This document shows, in pieces, positions 5,435 through 5,765 of a stretch of 5,765 nucleotides of DNA. The position numbers and the translations under genes were made by a program. The stretch's first letter is position 1; each line of letters begins with the position of its first letter. The notes below the pieces were generated by a model. The model did no database searches. It saw only the letters and a list, made by a program, of their open reading frames with translations, and had not been told where the DNA came from. The DNA is from DATBHM01 sp036557505 (GTDB lineage Bacteria; Actinomycetota; UBA4738; JACQTL01): NCBI GenBank assembly GCA_036557505.1, contig DATBHM010000314.1, forward strand, positions 1 to 5,765, in the 5' to 3' direction.

Positions 5435-5765
5435 TCATCGGACCGACCGGAGCGTCGAAAGCAGCACCGGCACCACGGTGAGGAGGAGGAAGGCGGGCAG
5501 GATCATGAACACGAGGGGAAAGAGCATCTTCACCGGCGCCTTGCGGGCGCGTTCGGCCGCGGCGGCCCGCCTGGCCTCGCGGACCTCGTCGGCGCGACGT
5601 CGGAGCGATTCCGCGAGCGGCGTGCCCAGCGACTCGGTTCGCGTCATGGCCATGACCGACCGGCGGAGGTCGCCGAGCCGGAGCCGTTCGGCCATGTCGC
5701 GGAGCTCGTCCCGCCATCTGGCCCCGAGGTCGACGCGTTCGAGCAGCAGATGCAGCTCGCCGGCC
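5435..5765 (-). CDS. tadC: TadC-like inner-membrane platform protein, C-terminal part (partial)
   Basis: C-terminal 109 residues of a type II secretion F-domain protein, the inner-membrane platform of the Tad pilus machine. The gene enters from the right edge; the frame stays open to the last base, so the ATG at 5695 is internal and not the start. The visible part reads LLLERVDLGARWRDELRDMAERL, then TRTESLGTPLAESLRRRADEVRE, then APVKMLFPLVFMILPAF, the last being the characteristic TadC C-terminal membrane helix (about residues 79-102 of this fragment). Comparable actinobacterial loci place TadA (ATPase) and TadB upstream, so these are expected beyond the window. The stop is 15 nt before the Flp start. 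Distinction of TadC from TadB rests on the C-terminal sequence and on its place directly before flp. Confidence 0.92.
   Translation of the reverse strand, partial: AGELHLLLERVDLGARWRDELRDMAERLRLGDLRRSVMAMTRTESLGTPLAESLRRRADEVREARRAAAAERARKAPVKMLFPLVFMILPAFLLLTVVPVLLSTLRSVR

Noticed and set aside
4809..5717. 302-codon frame that would extend TadE upstream through flp and tadC
   Set aside because: The first 160 or so residues are Arg-rich and lie out of frame over two well-supported genes. TadE proteins are about 120-150 aa, and the prepilin motif sits right after the flp stop.
1..5765. tRNA, rRNA, insertion sequence, attachment site or phage genes
   Set aside because: None was recognised on either strand by eye; the window is densely filled with core-type genes. 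A covariance-model scan was not possible here.

Overview
This is a 5.8 kb stretch of very GC-rich DNA from an actinobacterium (Actinomycetota). The assignment rests on GC-saturated third codon positions, GTG starts, and three actinobacteria-typical features. These are a DUF5318 protein directly upstream of a class A penicillin-binding protein (PBP), a DUF4244-type Flp pilin, and a compact Tad locus in the order TadC, Flp, TadE, TadE-like. The genus cannot be fixed from the sequence. All calls were made by reading motifs; no database search was run.

Layout, left to right. Positions 1-1098 (+) hold the 3' part of a NarL/DegS-type sensor histidine kinase (PAS, HisKA_3, HATPase_c) that enters from outside the window. 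It converges, across a 48-base gap with a GC-rich hairpin, on a long minus-strand gene (1147-3804). That gene encodes a bifunctional class A PBP with a long basic cytoplasmic N-terminus and a Pro/Ser/Thr-rich extracellular tail. Upstream of it on the same strand lies a small Cys-rich DUF5318 protein (3927-4346), an arrangement I recall from Rv0049-ponA1 of Mycobacterium tuberculosis. Right of that, still on the minus strand, are the last four genes of a Tad/Flp pilus operon: the C-terminal part of TadC (cut by the window end), Flp pilin, TadE, and a second TadE-like protein. This order matches Rv3657c-Rv3656c-Rv3655c-Rv3654c.

How the parts work together: TadC (inner-membrane platform), Flp (major pilin) and the two TadE-like pseudopilins would form part of a type IVc pilus or secretion apparatus. 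Their tight spacing (15 nt between genes, then stop/start overlaps) implies one transcript with translational coupling. The PBP polymerises and cross-links peptidoglycan. DUF5318 has no known function. The kinase is a separate signalling gene whose response regulator is not visible here.

No wholly new system is evident. The points most worth a second look are a near-identical TANNAT-to-GTG block in front of both DUF5318 and the PBP (probable leaderless or near-leaderless promoters), the absence of a standard start codon for TadE, a likely mis-annotatable Flp start lying inside its own Shine-Dalgarno sequence, and the direct juxtaposition of two modules that are separate in M. tuberculosis.
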